Assembly: GCF_000155475.1 (NCBI RefSeq) | Contig: NZ_DS990393.1 | Coordinates: 112,535 to 176,534, forward strand | Length of the DNA stretch: 64,000 nucleotides | Direction of reading: 5' to 3' | DNA from: Helicobacter cinaedi CCUG 18818 = ATCC BAA-847 | GTDB taxonomy: Bacteria; Campylobacterota; Campylobacteria; Campylobacterales; Helicobacteraceae | Shown: piece after piece, positions 8,614 through 18,143 of the stretch | How positions within the stretch are numbered: position 1 is the first letter of the stretch | How the letters are laid out: each line of letters opens with the position of its first letter | The notes under the pieces: generated by a model | What the model was told of the DNA's origin: nothing | The model's database searches: none | The model's input: only the letters and a program-made list of their open reading frames with translations | Program-made: the position numbers and the translations under genes

Positions 8614-9996
8614 ATGTTGCGTTTTGCTCCATCTCCCACAGGTGATATACATATAGGCAACCTGCGGGCTGCGATTTTTAACTACATTATTGCCAAACAA
8701 ACTAACCAAAAGTTCCTTATCCGCATTGAAGATACAGACTTAGCAAGAAATATTGAAGGCAAAGATAAGGAGATTCTCTCTCTTTTAAATCTTTTTGGCT
8801 TATTGTGGGATAATCTTATCTATCAAAGTCATAATTTTGACAAGCACCGCCAACTCGCACAATATCTCATAGAAAAAGATTTAGCCTTTTACTGCTACTG
8901 CTCTAAGGAGTTTTTAGAATCTAAGCGAGAAGAGGCAAAAGCACAAAAAAAGCCTTTTCGCTACGATATGCAGTGGGCGGAGCTTGAAAAGCATACAAAT
9001 AAAAATCCCGTTATCCGCATTAAAGGAGCAAGCTCCACCATTAGCTTTGAAGATTCAATCAAAGGACATCTAAGCTTTGAACCCCACGAGATTGATAGCT
9101 TTGTGATTATCAAAGAAGATGGAATCCCAACCTATAACTTCGCTTGTGCGGTAGATGATATGCTCTATGATGTAAGCTTTGTAGTGCGTGGAGAAGATCA
9201 TACAAGCAACACTCCACGGCAGATTCTAATCCATCGTGCTTTGGGCTATGAAAAAGTCTTAGGCTACGCACATTTGCCTATTATTTTGGGAGAAAGCGGT
9301 AGTAAGATGAGTAAGCGAGATAGTGCCTCATCTGTGGCGTGGCTGTTAGAGCAGGGCTTTTTACCACAAGCGATTATCAACTATCTCATCTCAATGGGGA
9401 ATCATACGCCCCAAGAAGTGTTTAAACTGCAAGAAAGCTTTGCGTGGTTTGATATAAAAAATATCGCTAGATCGCCTGTGAAGTTTGACATCAAGCGATT
9501 AAGATTCTTAAATAGAGAACATTTAAAAATGCTAAACGAGCAGGAATTTGCCCTGCTTGTTGATAGCAAAGATTCAAGTGTGGGGGCATTAGCAAAGCTA
9601 CATTTGCAAGAGGCAAGCACACTTAATGAGATAAGAGAAAAGCTAGATAAGATTTTTGCTCCAAAGTGCATAGAGACTGCTGAAAATGGAGAGAGCGGAG
9701 AAAACTATGTGGAGGAATGTAAAATTTTATATGCGATTTTATGCGAGATGATAGAATCTAAGGACTTAAATTTGCAAGATTATGAAAGCTTGAAAAATGC
9801 CCTAATGCAACGCTCAAACTTAAAGGGCAAAAAATTCTTTAAGCCTTTAAGGATTCTGCTCACCGGACAAACGCACGGCTTAGAATTAAGCGAGATTTAC
9901 CCCTATTTGCGATTTTTCCTAAAAGATATTGTGCGATTAGATAGAAATGCCATTGCGGATTCAAATGCAGATTCAACACAAGCTATAAAAGACTAG
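8614..9996 (+). CDS. gltX2: Glutamyl-tRNA(Gln) synthetase, GltX2 type
   Basis: Class I glutamyl-tRNA synthetase. The HIGH-type motif is HIGN at residues 13-16 and the KMSKR loop is near residues 231-235. The N-terminus MLRFAPSPTGDIHIGN and overall sequence agree with H. pylori GltX2 (HP0643) rather than GltX1. GltX2 is established to charge tRNA-Gln with glutamate, which GatCAB then amidates because Helicobacter lacks GlnRS. The next genes (yggT, transglycosylase, galU, HP0647, murA) continue the same H. pylori gene order. It starts 2 bases after the preceding stop, so the genes are likely co-translated. Confidence 0.93.
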   Translation: MLRFAPSPTGDIHIGNLRAAIFNYIIAKQTNQKFLIRIEDTDLARNIEGKDKEILSLLNLFGLLWDNLIYQSHNFDKHRQLAQYLIEKDLAFYCYCSKEFLESKREEAKAQKKPFRYDMQWAELEKHTNKNPVIRIKGASSTISFEDSIKGHLSFEPHEIDSFVIIKEDGIPTYNFACAVDDMLYDVSFVVRGEDHTSNTPRQILIHRALGYEKVLGYAHLPIILGESGSKMSKRDSASSVAWLLEQGFLPQAIINYLISMGNHTPQEVFKLQESFAWFDIKNIARSPVKFDIKRLRFLNREHLKMLNEQEFALLVDSKDSSVGALAKLHLQEASTLNEIREKLDKIFAPKCIETAENGESGENYVEECKILYAILCEMIESKDLNLQDYESLKNALMQRSNLKGKKFFKPLRILLTGQTHGLELSEIYPYLRFFLKDIVRLDRNAIADSNADSTQAIKD

Positions 9997-10002
9997 GAGG
10001 AG

Positions 10003-10305
10003 ATGATGGTAGTAGGCACTCTCTTAAATGCGGTTGCTATGATTTTGAGTATGCTTATAAATCTTTATGTGTGGGTGATTGTGATTGCCGCACTTGTAAG
10101 CTGGGTAAGACCTGATCCATACAACCCCATCGTGCAAGTGCTAAATCGCCTAACACAGCCCCTTTATGCTAGGCTACGCTCCATTATACCAACAGCGATA
10201 AATGGCATTGACTTTGCCCCACTTATTGTGGCGGTGCTACTTAAATTTATTGATTTATCTCTCGTGCAGATTCTAGCCAACTACGCTAAAACTTTGCAAA
10301 TTTAA
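10003..10305 (+). CDS. YggT-family membrane protein
   Basis: A 100-residue inner-membrane protein with two hydrophobic segments (about residues 8-35 and 70-95). They flank the family signature SWVRPDPYNPIVQVLNRLTQPLYARLR. The family is linked to osmotic tolerance and membrane organisation, but the biochemical role is not established. AGGAGG lies directly before ATGATG. It sits 6 bases after gltX2 and 8 bases before the lytic transglycosylase. Confidence 0.9.
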   Translation: MMVVGTLLNAVAMILSMLINLYVWVIVIAALVSWVRPDPYNPIVQVLNRLTQPLYARLRSIIPTAINGIDFAPLIVAVLLKFIDLSLVQILANYAKTLQI

Positions 10306-10313
10306 GGATAAAA

Positions 10314-11942
10314 ATGAGAAGCTTAATCTTACTGCTTTTAGCCCTTTGTATTGGTTTTGCCAAAACGGATATTATACTTGAATTTTTAGAATCTAAGCCA
10401 AAAGGCTTGGCAAGGGATTTTTACATCTGGCAATTTTTATCAAATGAGCATACTTCATTGCAAGATGCACTCAAAGCCTATGAGCTTATCCACCGCAAAA
10501 CTTCAAAGCTTGATAGCCTTATGAGTGCCAAAGGAAAAGTCAGCGAACTCCCACGCAAACTTTATTGCCAACGCTTGAGCTTTGAAAGTCTAAAAAAGCA
10601 AGACAAAGATTGTATAAAATCAGGGCTAAATCTCGCTAATGTCCCCACAATGCCACAGAAAAATAAAGACTTTTTGCTCAAAACCTTTCAAAATGATCCT
10701 ACATACAAAAAACGCATTGAGATTCTAAGCAAACCAAATATCCTAACAGGTATGCTAAATAGCGATGCGGCGACTTTTGCAGCCTTGTATTATACACTAA
10801 GAGATAACCAACGCTTACAGATTATCAATCAAACCATTAAACCCCAAGCCCTTAAAAAATTTGCTGATGAAAATAATAAATCTTTTAACAATATGCTACA
10901 AAAAATCATCGTTACCCACGATAACAGCTATGCAAAGTTTAAAAAATCGCTTATCGGTGCAAAAATTACAGGAGCAGATTCTTACACACTTTTTTTGCTA
11001 GGGCTTAATGAGATTTTACATCAAAAGCCCAAAGCGGCATTAGAATATTTTAGACTTTCAAGTAAAAATGCCCCAACAGCTATGCAAAAAAATCGTGCTT
11101 TGTTTTGGGAATACTCCCTAAGCCACGATAACAAAGTCTTAGAGAATCTTGCTTCAAGCACAAATGTGGATCTCTACACCATTTATGCTAATCAAAAGTT
11201 AGGCGTAAAACCAAGCTACGAAGTAGTAACAGATTTAGGCAAACTCTCACCTAAAAAGCCTGATTTTGACATTAAAGACCCATTCCAATGGCAACTTTTA
11301 AAAGATAATCTCTCGCAAGTTAAGAGTGATAAAGACTTAGAAGAGTTAAGCAAACATTTCACCTATGAAGATACAAGCGCACATCTTGCGTATGTTTTAA
11401 ATCAGCTCAATAAATTTAAGATTCACTATTTTATCACGCCTTTTAGCGACAAGCTTAAGTGGAAAAGTGATCACGAAAAAGCCTTTACCTATGCTATTGC
11501 CAAGCAGGAAAGCACCCTTTTGCCCGCTCTTGTCTCGACTTCTTATGCTTTGGGTATGATGCAAATTATGCCTTTTAATGTAGAGCCTTTTGCCAAAAGC
11601 TTAAAACGCGACAATATCACGCTTGAAGATATGTTTAACCCCATAACCGCCCTAGAATTTGGGACATTCTATCTTAATGATTTGGGCAGGGAGTTTAAAC
11701 ATCCGCTTTTTGTATCTTATGCTTACAATGGCGGTCCGGGCTTTTTACGCCGCACATTAAAAACAAAAAAATTCTTTTTGAAAAATCGCAACTACGAGCC
11801 GTGGCTCTCTATGGAACTTATCCCCTATAAAGAATCCCGTGATTATGGCTTTAGAGTTTTAGCAAATTATATTGTTTATCAAGAGAGTTTTGGCAATACT
11901 ATCAATCTTGAAGAATATCTCAAGCAAACACTTATCAATTAA
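10314..11942 (+). CDS. slt: Soluble-type lytic murein transglycosylase (Slt)
   Basis: Cleaves the glycan strand of peptidoglycan with formation of 1,6-anhydroMurNAc. An N-terminal signal peptide (MRSLILLLLALCIGFA) directs it to the periplasm. A long superhelical alpha-solenoid region follows, then a C-terminal goose-lysozyme-like domain. The catalytic Glu lies in YAIAKQESTL near residue 400, followed by GMMQIMPFN and YAYNGGPGF. The 542-residue length fits the H. pylori homologue HP0645. GGATAAAA precedes the ATG. Confidence 0.92.
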   Translation: MRSLILLLLALCIGFAKTDIILEFLESKPKGLARDFYIWQFLSNEHTSLQDALKAYELIHRKTSKLDSLMSAKGKVSELPRKLYCQRLSFESLKKQDKDCIKSGLNLANVPTMPQKNKDFLLKTFQNDPTYKKRIEILSKPNILTGMLNSDAATFAALYYTLRDNQRLQIINQTIKPQALKKFADENNKSFNNMLQKIIVTHDNSYAKFKKSLIGAKITGADSYTLFLLGLNEILHQKPKAALEYFRLSSKNAPTAMQKNRALFWEYSLSHDNKVLENLASSTNVDLYTIYANQKLGVKPSYEVVTDLGKLSPKKPDFDIKDPFQWQLLKDNLSQVKSDKDLEELSKHFTYEDTSAHLAYVLNQLNKFKIHYFITPFSDKLKWKSDHEKAFTYAIAKQESTLLPALVSTSYALGMMQIMPFNVEPFAKSLKRDNITLEDMFNPITALEFGTFYLNDLGREFKHPLFVSYAYNGGPGFLRRTLKTKKFFLKNRNYEPWLSMELIPYKESRDYGFRVLANYIVYQESFGNTINLEEYLKQTLIN

Positions 11943-11951
11943 GGAGATTCT

Positions 11952-12776
11952 ATGATACATAAATGCTTATTTCCCGCCGCTGGGTATGGCACACGATTTT
12001 TACCCGCAACAAAAGCTATGCCAAAAGAAATGCTCCCTATTCTTACAAAGCCCCTTATTCAATATGGTGTAGAAGAAGCTTTAGAATCTGGTTGCCACAA
12101 TATCGGCATTGTTACAGGGCGGGGCAAACGCAGTATTGAAGACCATTTTGATATAAATTATGAGCTAGAACATCAAATCTCTGGCACAGATAAAGAAGAA
12201 CTACTCTCTAGCATTAGGAAACTCACAGATTCTTGCACCTTTTCTTACACAAGGCAAAATGAAATGAAAGGCTTAGGACACGCTATTTTGACAGGCGAAA
12301 CACTCATTGGTAATGAAGCCTTTGCCGTAATCCTTGCTGATGACTTGTGTCATAATGCAAAAGGTGCAGGGGTGCTTAACCAAATGGTAGCTTTATACAA
12401 AAAATATCGTTGCTCCATTGTGGCTATTGAAGAAGTGGATAAGAATGAAGTGAATAAATACGGCATTATCCAAGGTGAAGAGATAGAATCTGGCGTGTAT
12501 CGTGTAAGCGATATGATAGAAAAGCCAAGCATTGATAAAGCCCCTAGCAATCTTGCCATTATTGGTCGCTATATTTTAACGCCTGATATTTTTGATATTC
12601 TGCGTGTTACAAAGCCGGGCAAAAAAGGGGAGATTCAAATCACTGATGCCCTTTTAGAGCAAGCCAAGCAAGGCAGAGTATTAGCCTATAAATTTCAAGG
12701 CAAACGCTATGACTGCGGAAGTATTGATGGCTATGTAAAAGCAACAATTGATTTTTATGAGCATTTTAAGCACTAG
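11952..12776 (+). CDS. galU: UTP-glucose-1-phosphate uridylyltransferase
   Basis: Makes UDP-glucose from UTP and glucose-1-phosphate for surface polysaccharides. The nucleotidyltransferase signature AAGYGTRFLPATKAMPKEMLP is near the N-terminus. Further hallmarks are IEKPS and the C-terminal GKRYDCGSIDGYVKA. The 274-residue length is normal. AAGGAG precedes the ATG. It lies between slt and the HP0647-like gene as in H. pylori. Confidence 0.96.
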   Translation: MIHKCLFPAAGYGTRFLPATKAMPKEMLPILTKPLIQYGVEEALESGCHNIGIVTGRGKRSIEDHFDINYELEHQISGTDKEELLSSIRKLTDSCTFSYTRQNEMKGLGHAILTGETLIGNEAFAVILADDLCHNAKGAGVLNQMVALYKKYRCSIVAIEEVDKNEVNKYGIIQGEEIESGVYRVSDMIEKPSIDKAPSNLAIIGRYILTPDIFDILRVTKPGKKGEIQITDALLEQAKQGRVLAYKFQGKRYDCGSIDGYVKATIDFYEHFKH

Positions 12777-12786
12777 AAGCCCTTAA

Positions 12787-13194
12787 ATGTTTAATATTAG
12801 CTTTTATGTTGTTTGTTGGTTGGTATTTTTTCTGCTATGCTTACCTGTTATCTTTGCTGGGCTTTTGGCTGTTGCACTTGAAAATGATAAGACAGAGATA
12901 CAAGAAAGTCGCTTGAGTATCCTGTTTAAAGAACTCAATGAGTTTGCAAATGACAAAGCTAAACTTAAGCCATTGCTTGATGAGTTTTTACGCTCTTTTA
13001 AGACTTATCCAAAGAATGGCGAAGAGTATGGCTTGTGGATTGAGCTTATTTCTGCCTTTGCTGTAAATATGAATCTTATGGAGGTTGATGAAGTAGTGAA
13101 TTTTCAAGATAGCCTTGAATCTGCCAACCCTGAAAGCAAAGCAAATATCAAAGAGGCAATTGGCAGAGCCTTACAAAAACGCGAAAGCAAATAA
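12787..13194 (+). CDS. Conserved hypothetical membrane-anchored protein (HP0647-like position)
   Basis: A 135-residue protein with one N-terminal membrane helix (about residues 5-30) and a helical, acidic cytoplasmic tail. No catalytic motif is seen. It sits between galU and murA, the position of HP0647 in H. pylori, and the conserved placement supports a real gene. The role is unknown. The start at 12787 lies 10 bases after galU, with a weak AAGCCC upstream. Confidence 0.75.
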   Translation: MFNISFYVVCWLVFFLLCLPVIFAGLLAVALENDKTEIQESRLSILFKELNEFANDKAKLKPLLDEFLRSFKTYPKNGEEYGLWIELISAFAVNMNLMEVDEVVNFQDSLESANPESKANIKEAIGRALQKRESK

Positions 13195-13215
13195 GCACAA
13201 ACAAAAGGATAAGAA

Positions 13216-14481
13216 ATGGATTTTTTACAAATACACAAAACTCCAAAGATTCAAGGAAGCATTAGCATTTCTGGTGCGAAAAACTCCGCCCTACCCATAC
13301 TTGCAGCCACACTTCTTAGTAAAAACGAAGTAACAATCAGCAATCTGCCTAATGTAGCTGATGTCAAAACTCTAGCTAAACTTTTAGAACATCTAGGCGT
13401 GAATCTTGAGTGGTGTAATCCTAACACACTCAAAGCTCAAGCCCAAAATATCGTGCATACTAAAGCCATTTATGATATTGTGCGAAAAATGCGTGCTTCT
13501 ATTCTTGTGCTTGGACCGCTTTTAGCGCGATTTGGACATTGCGAGGTGAGTTTGCCCGGTGGCTGTGCTATTGGTGCGCGTCCTGTGGATTTGCATATCA
13601 AGGCTATGGAAAAAATGGGTGCAACAATTCAAATTAAGGGTGGATATATTATTGCTGAAGCCAAAGGCGGACTAAAAGGGGCTGATATTTTATTTGATAA
13701 AATCACCGTTACAGGCAGTGAAAATGTCATTATGGCAGCCGCCTTAGCTCAAGGCACAACGCGTATTATTAATGCTGCTAAAGAGCCTGAAGTCGTGCAA
13801 CTATGCGAGATTCTAGCCCAAAGTGGCGTTGAGATTATAGGTATTGGGACAAATGAGCTAACTATTACAGGCAGTGGCGGAGAATTACTTGATTTTAATC
13901 CTATTGAAGTTATACCTGATAGAATTGAAGCTGGGACCTATCTATGTGTTGCGGCAATCACAAACTCTTCTATCACGCTTGAAAGGGTGCAAAATGCTCA
14001 TCTTGGAGCGATTACTGATAAGCTAGAAGAGATTGGCTTTAGTTTTAACAGGCACGATTCTTCACTCACTTTGCTTCCAGCACAGAAGCTAAAACCTTTT
14101 GAGATTATTACCACTGAATATCCCGGATTCCCAACCGATATGCAAGCACAATTTATGGCTCTAGCGACACAATGTGAAGGCACAAGCGTGATTGAAGAGC
14201 GATTATTTGAAAATCGCTTTATGCATGTGAGTGAATTGCAACGCTTGGGTGCAGATATTTCACTCAAAGGCAATCACGCCACGATAAAGGGCATTAGCCC
14301 CCTTGTTGGAGCCGATGTAATGGCGACAGACTTAAGGGCAAGTTCCGCCCTCATCGTTGCTGCCCTTGTGAGTGAAGGGGTAACAAATATCCACAGAATC
14401 TACCACCTTGATAGAGGCTATGAACAAATTGAAAAAAAGCTTCTTAATCTAGGTGTCAATATCACACGCCTAAAGAGCTAG
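13216..14481 (+). CDS. murA: UDP-N-acetylglucosamine 1-carboxyvinyltransferase
   Basis: First committed step of peptidoglycan synthesis: transfers enolpyruvyl from PEP to UDP-GlcNAc. It is the target of fosfomycin. The active-site Cys loop is visible as [15 protein letters not shown] near residues 112-126. The internal-repeat features [21 protein letters not shown] and [13 protein letters not shown] are also present. The 421-residue length is normal. AAGGATAAGAA precedes the ATG. Confidence 0.97.
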   Translation: MDFLQIHKTPKIQGSISISGAKNSALPILAATLLSKNEVTISNLPNVADVKTLAKLLEHLGVNLEWCNPNTLKAQAQNIVHTKAIYDIVRKMRASILVLGPLLARFGHCEVSLPGGCAIGARPVDLHIKAMEKMGATIQIKGGYIIAEAKGGLKGADILFDKITVTGSENVIMAAALAQGTTRIINAAKEPEVVQLCEILAQSGVEIIGIGTNELTITGSGGELLDFNPIEVIPDRIEAGTYLCVAAITNSSITLERVQNAHLGAITDKLEEIGFSFNRHDSSLTLLPAQKLKPFEIITTEYPGFPTDMQAQFMALATQCEGTSVIEERLFENRFMHVSELQRLGADISLKGNHATIKGISPLVGADVMATDLRASSALIVAALVSEGVTNIHRIYHLDRGYEQIEKKLLNLGVNITRLKS

Positions 14482-14516
14482 ATTCTAAGTCTATGGGGAA
14501 AATCTAAGGGGGACAA

Positions 14517-15125
14517 GTGATAAAAAATGTGATAAAAAGAATCTTTTTAGTCTTAAGCGTAGTCTTTGCTTTCACAGCACTTGCAACACAGAGTGAAGTA
14601 AATGAGCTGGAATTAAGAATCTCCTACACAGGAAGCAAAGATTCACCTATCACCATAAAGACACAATACTGCAAAGGCACAACGCTCAAATGTGGCAAAC
14701 AAATTAAAATCGCACCAAATGGCGTTGTGATTTTCCGTGCAAATTACATTAATGATAAATACGATGGACTTGTCCGCTCATATTACTTAAGCGGCAAACT
14801 TAAAGAATCCCGAGAATATATTGAGGGCAAAGAGACAAATACCCGCACACTTTATTATGAAAATGGCAAGATTGAAAGCTCACAAATGTATGTGGATAAT
14901 AAACGCGAGGGCGAGGGCAAAAAATACTATGAATCTGGCAAAATAAAAGAACAGTTTTTTTACAAAAATGATATGCGTGAGGGCGTAAGGCAGGAATTTG
15001 ACAAGTATGAAAAGCTCACTTTTGAGACAATGTATAAACAAGGCAAGAAGCAATGGATTAAGCAATACGACACAAAAGGTAATGTCATTAATGAAACAAG
15101 CTGTCGCTGGAATCCGTGCTACTAA
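14517..15125 (+). CDS. Secreted MORN-variant repeat protein
   Basis: A 202-residue protein with an N-terminal signal sequence (about residues 1-24, VIKRIFLVLSVVFAFTALA). Tandem MORN_2-type repeats of the form Y-x-x-G-K-x-x-x-x-x-Y follow at about residues 75-170. Such proteins are often auto-annotated as YwqK-family antitoxins, but signal peptide and context argue for a periplasmic or surface role. The start is GTG at 14517 with GGGGGA just upstream. It ends 11 bases before a second MORN-repeat lipoprotein, so the two form a pair. Function unknown. Confidence 0.75.
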   Translation: MIKNVIKRIFLVLSVVFAFTALATQSEVNELELRISYTGSKDSPITIKTQYCKGTTLKCGKQIKIAPNGVVIFRANYINDKYDGLVRSYYLSGKLKESREYIEGKETNTRTLYYENGKIESSQMYVDNKREGEGKKYYESGKIKEQFFYKNDMREGVRQEFDKYEKLTFETMYKQGKKQWIKQYDTKGNVINETSCRWNPCY

Positions 15126-15136
15126 AAGGAGGGAAA

Positions 15137-15979
15137 ATGACAAAGGGCAAAATAATAACAAAAGCTTGTAGCTTTCTTATCTTTTGCTATGTGTTAGGGT
15201 TTTTGACCGCCTGCCAACGAGAGCCAACACCACAAGAAACCACAATTTCAACCCCCGCAAAAACACCCACACACAAACAAAACGAAAATACAAAGCCTAA
15301 GCAAAAGCCCACTCAAAAACCTACTCAAACTTCTGCTAAAAATGCTATCAAAGATTCTATCTCAAACCCTGCCCAAAGCCCCATAAATGAGCCAAACACA
15401 AGCACTCCAAGCAGTCAAAAAGAGCAAGATTTTGTAGCTTCCACAGAGCCTTTATCTCCACAAGAAAGCCAAACTCACAAAAAAACCTACACGCAAGAAA
15501 TGCTTGAAAACATCACAGGAGAGGAAAAAAACGAGCAAATACAAGAAGATGGACGCACATATAACGCCCAAATCACTTACAAAAATGGCACAAAAATCAA
15601 GCACGGCAAAGAGATTCTATACTACCTTGATGGCGGAGTGGCACAGAGAGCATTTTATATTGATGGCAAAATGGAGGGGTTATTTCAAATGTTTAGCCAA
15701 AAAGGTGTGCTGATTTATGAAGCCCATTATCGTAATGGGCTACTTCACGGACCTTGCAGACTTTTTGATGTAACAAGTGGCAAGATTAAAAGTGAGATGA
15801 ACTTTGCCTATGGTTTGCAAGAAGGACAGATGAATATTTATGACATAAAAAATGGCAAACTTTGGCATCAGCTCCACTACAAACAAGGCAAAAAAGAAGG
15901 CAAGGCAGTAGGGTTTGATGAATCCGGCAAGATTGTGCGTGAAGTGTTTTACAACCAAGATATGGAAATAAAGCGTTAA
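15137..15979 (+). CDS. MORN-variant repeat lipoprotein
   Basis: A 280-residue lipoprotein. The signal peptide ends at LTAC with the lipidated Cys near residue 26. A proline, threonine and lysine-rich disordered linker covers about residues 28-120. MORN_2-type repeats then run through YNAQITYKNGTKIKHGKE, FYIDGKMEGLF, YRNGLLHGPC and YKQGKKEGKA. The ATG at 15137 has an ideal AAAGGAGG site, so this start is preferred to the in-frame ATG at 15116 inside the previous gene. The paired arrangement with the upstream MORN protein suggests an outer-membrane partner (inference). Confidence 0.78.
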   Translation: MTKGKIITKACSFLIFCYVLGFLTACQREPTPQETTISTPAKTPTHKQNENTKPKQKPTQKPTQTSAKNAIKDSISNPAQSPINEPNTSTPSSQKEQDFVASTEPLSPQESQTHKKTYTQEMLENITGEEKNEQIQEDGRTYNAQITYKNGTKIKHGKEILYYLDGGVAQRAFYIDGKMEGLFQMFSQKGVLIYEAHYRNGLLHGPCRLFDVTSGKIKSEMNFAYGLQEGQMNIYDIKNGKLWHQLHYKQGKKEGKAVGFDESGKIVREVFYNQDMEIKR

Positions 15980-15991
15980 AACAAAATATGC

Positions 15992-15997
15992 TAGAAT
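15992..15997 (+). promoter_or_regulatory. -10 box upstream of thrC
   Basis: TAGAAT in the context TATGCTAGAATG, 75 bases before the thrC start. It is nearly identical to the element upstream of purE. Confidence 0.5.
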
Positions 15998-16071
15998 GCG
16001 GGGATTGCTACAAGAATTTTCACAAGTAAAGATTTTTACAAAAATTATCACAACATATAAAGGATTCTACA

Positions 16072-17571
16072 ATGAGTATGTTTATTTCTACGCGAGATGA
16101 TAATAAAGATTTAGGCGTTACTTTTCAACACGCAATACTTAATCCAAATGCCCCACAAGGCGGACTTTATACATTTTTTAAACTTCCTTTGTTTAGTCAA
16201 GAAATGCTACAAAGTTTTCAAAATCTCTCATATAAACAATTATGCGAAAGGCTCTTTTCTTCTTTGAATCTCAATCTTAACCCAAATCTTTTGCAACAAG
16301 CCCTGCAAAGCTATGATAGCTTTGATAATCCTACAAATCCCGCCCCGCTCCACACTTTAAGCAAAAATCTCTTTATGCTCAATCTCTATTCTGGTCCTAC
16401 ACGAGCTTTTAAGGATATGGCTTTGCAACCCTTTGGTGTTTTACTCTCTTCCTTTGCCAAAACAAATAAAACCCCTTTTATGATTCTAGCTGCTACAAGT
16501 GGTGATACCGGTCCTGCGACACTGCAAAGCTTTGCGAATAAAGAATATATAAAAGTTGTATGTCTCTACCCAAGTGGTGGCACAAGTGATGTGCAAAGAC
16601 TGCAAATGACAACACAAGAATCTAAAAATTGCAAGGTTATTGGCATTAAGGGGGATTTTGATGATGCTCAAAGTGCGTTAAAATATCTCCTTGCCAACAA
16701 AGATTTTATCCATAAGCTTAACAATCTTGGAATCTCGCTCTCCGCTGCTAATTCTGTGAATATAGGACGCATTGTTTTTCAAATTGTGTATCATTTTTGG
16801 GCGTATATGAGTGCGGTAAAAAATGGCAATATCACCTTTGGAGAGAAGCTATCCATTGTCGTGCCTAGTGGGAATTTTGGCAATATTTTAGGGGCATTTT
16901 TTGCTAAAAAAATGGGCTTACCCATACACAAGCTTGTGGTTGCCTCTAATGTCAATACTATTTTAAGCGATTTTATAAATACGGGTGTATATGATATTTC
17001 TTTTCGTCATCTTATCAAGTCAAAATCCCCAGCAATGGATATTCTAAAAAGCTCAAATGTAGAGCGAATGCTGTATTTTTACTTTGGGGCTAAACGCACA
17101 AAGGAGCTAATGGAGAATCTCTCAACGCAAGGCAAATATAGCCTTTTAGATTCTGAACTTGCTCTTGTGAGAGAAGATTTTAGTGCGATGAGTTGCGATG
17201 ATACACAATGTCTGCAAAGTATCGCAGAATGCTTTAAAAATGGCTATGTGCTTGACCCACACACGGCTATTGGCTATTATGTAGCAAAGACATTGCAGGA
17301 AAAAGGCGTGATAGATAAAAGCATTATCCTAGCCACAGCGGAATGGAGTAAATTCGCCCCAAGTGTGAATACCGCTCTAACACAAGGACAGATTCTAGAA
17401 TCTTCCCAAAATATTTGTGATGAAGAAGCCATTAAAACAATCTGTGCCAAAGCCAACTGCACAATCTCAAAACAAATCACAGATCTTTTTAACAAAGATG
17501 AAGTGCAAAAAGATGTGCTTGATGTGGCAAAGCTAGAATCTTGCATTATAGAGTGGCTAAAGACATTCTAA
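16072..17571 (+). CDS. thrC: Threonine synthase
   Basis: PLP enzyme converting O-phosphohomoserine to threonine. The PLP lysine lies in SGPTRAFKDMALQPFG near residue 112. The phosphate-binding loop is in AATSGDTGPATL, and SGNFGNILGA is also present. The 499-residue length fits the longer thrC class with an N-terminal extension. AAAGGATTC precedes the ATG. It has its own promoter and is followed by purE. Confidence 0.95.
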   Translation: MSMFISTRDDNKDLGVTFQHAILNPNAPQGGLYTFFKLPLFSQEMLQSFQNLSYKQLCERLFSSLNLNLNPNLLQQALQSYDSFDNPTNPAPLHTLSKNLFMLNLYSGPTRAFKDMALQPFGVLLSSFAKTNKTPFMILAATSGDTGPATLQSFANKEYIKVVCLYPSGGTSDVQRLQMTTQESKNCKVIGIKGDFDDAQSALKYLLANKDFIHKLNNLGISLSAANSVNIGRIVFQIVYHFWAYMSAVKNGNITFGEKLSIVVPSGNFGNILGAFFAKKMGLPIHKLVVASNVNTILSDFINTGVYDISFRHLIKSKSPAMDILKSSNVERMLYFYFGAKRTKELMENLSTQGKYSLLDSELALVREDFSAMSCDDTQCLQSIAECFKNGYVLDPHTAIGYYVAKTLQEKGVIDKSIILATAEWSKFAPSVNTALTQGQILESSQNICDEEAIKTICAKANCTISKQITDLFNKDEVQKDVLDVAKLESCIIEWLKTF

Positions 17572-17600
17572 AGGCACACAAGGAATTAATACAAATATGC

Positions 17601-17606
17601 TAGAAT
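17601..17606 (+). promoter_or_regulatory. -10 box upstream of purE
   Basis: TAGAAT in the context TATGCTAGAATCC, about 34 bases before the purE start. Confidence 0.5.
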
Positions 17607-17639
17607 CCGCACATTTTAAAAGAGTCAAAAGGAGTGAAA

Positions 17640-18134
17640 ATGGACTTTGTTAGCGTGATTATGGGGAGCAAGAGCGATTGGAGTGTGATGAGTGAATGTA
17701 TAGAAGTATTTAAAAAATTTGATGTGGCTTATGAGGTGATTATAAGCTCGGCTCATCGCTCACCGGAACGCACAAAAGAATATGTCAAAGACGCACAATC
17801 TCGTGGCGCACAAGTTTTTATCGGTGCAGCGGGAATGGCAGCACATCTAGCCGGGGCGATTGCCTCTCAAACTTGTAGGCCTGTGATTGGTGTGCCTTTA
17901 AGTGGTGGGGCAATGGACGGACTTGATGCCTTGCTTTCAACGGTGCAAATGCCTAGCTCTATGCCTGTGGCAACGGTGAGTATCGGTAAGGCTGGGGCAA
18001 TTAATGCGGCGTATTTAGCTATGCAGATTCTAAGTCTTAAAAATGATGAGCTAGCGGGGAAACTCATTGAAGATCGCGTGATGAAAGCCAAAAAGGTAGA
18101 GCTAGATTCGGCAGAGATTGAAGTGAGAATCTAA
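17640..18134 (+). CDS. purE: N5-carboxyaminoimidazole ribonucleotide mutase
   Basis: Class I PurE of de novo purine synthesis. Motifs MGSKSDWSVM, SAHRSPERT and the glycine-rich GAAGMAAHLAG are intact over 164 residues. ATG at 17640 is preferred because AAAGGAG lies 6-7 bases upstream; a GTG at 17634 is the alternative. H. pylori lacks de novo IMP synthesis, so this gene supports a non-pylori Helicobacter. It heads a run of closely spaced genes through to the Csd4-like gene. Confidence 0.95.
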   Translation: MDFVSVIMGSKSDWSVMSECIEVFKKFDVAYEVIISSAHRSPERTKEYVKDAQSRGAQVFIGAAGMAAHLAGAIASQTCRPVIGVPLSGGAMDGLDALLSTVQMPSSMPVATVSIGKAGAINAAYLAMQILSLKNDELAGKLIEDRVMKAKKVELDSAEIEVRI

Positions 18135-18143
18135 GGGGGATTT

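Noticed and set aside
14517-15979. Toxin-antitoxin pair
   Set aside because: Both proteins carry export signals and the same repeat type; neither resembles a toxin.
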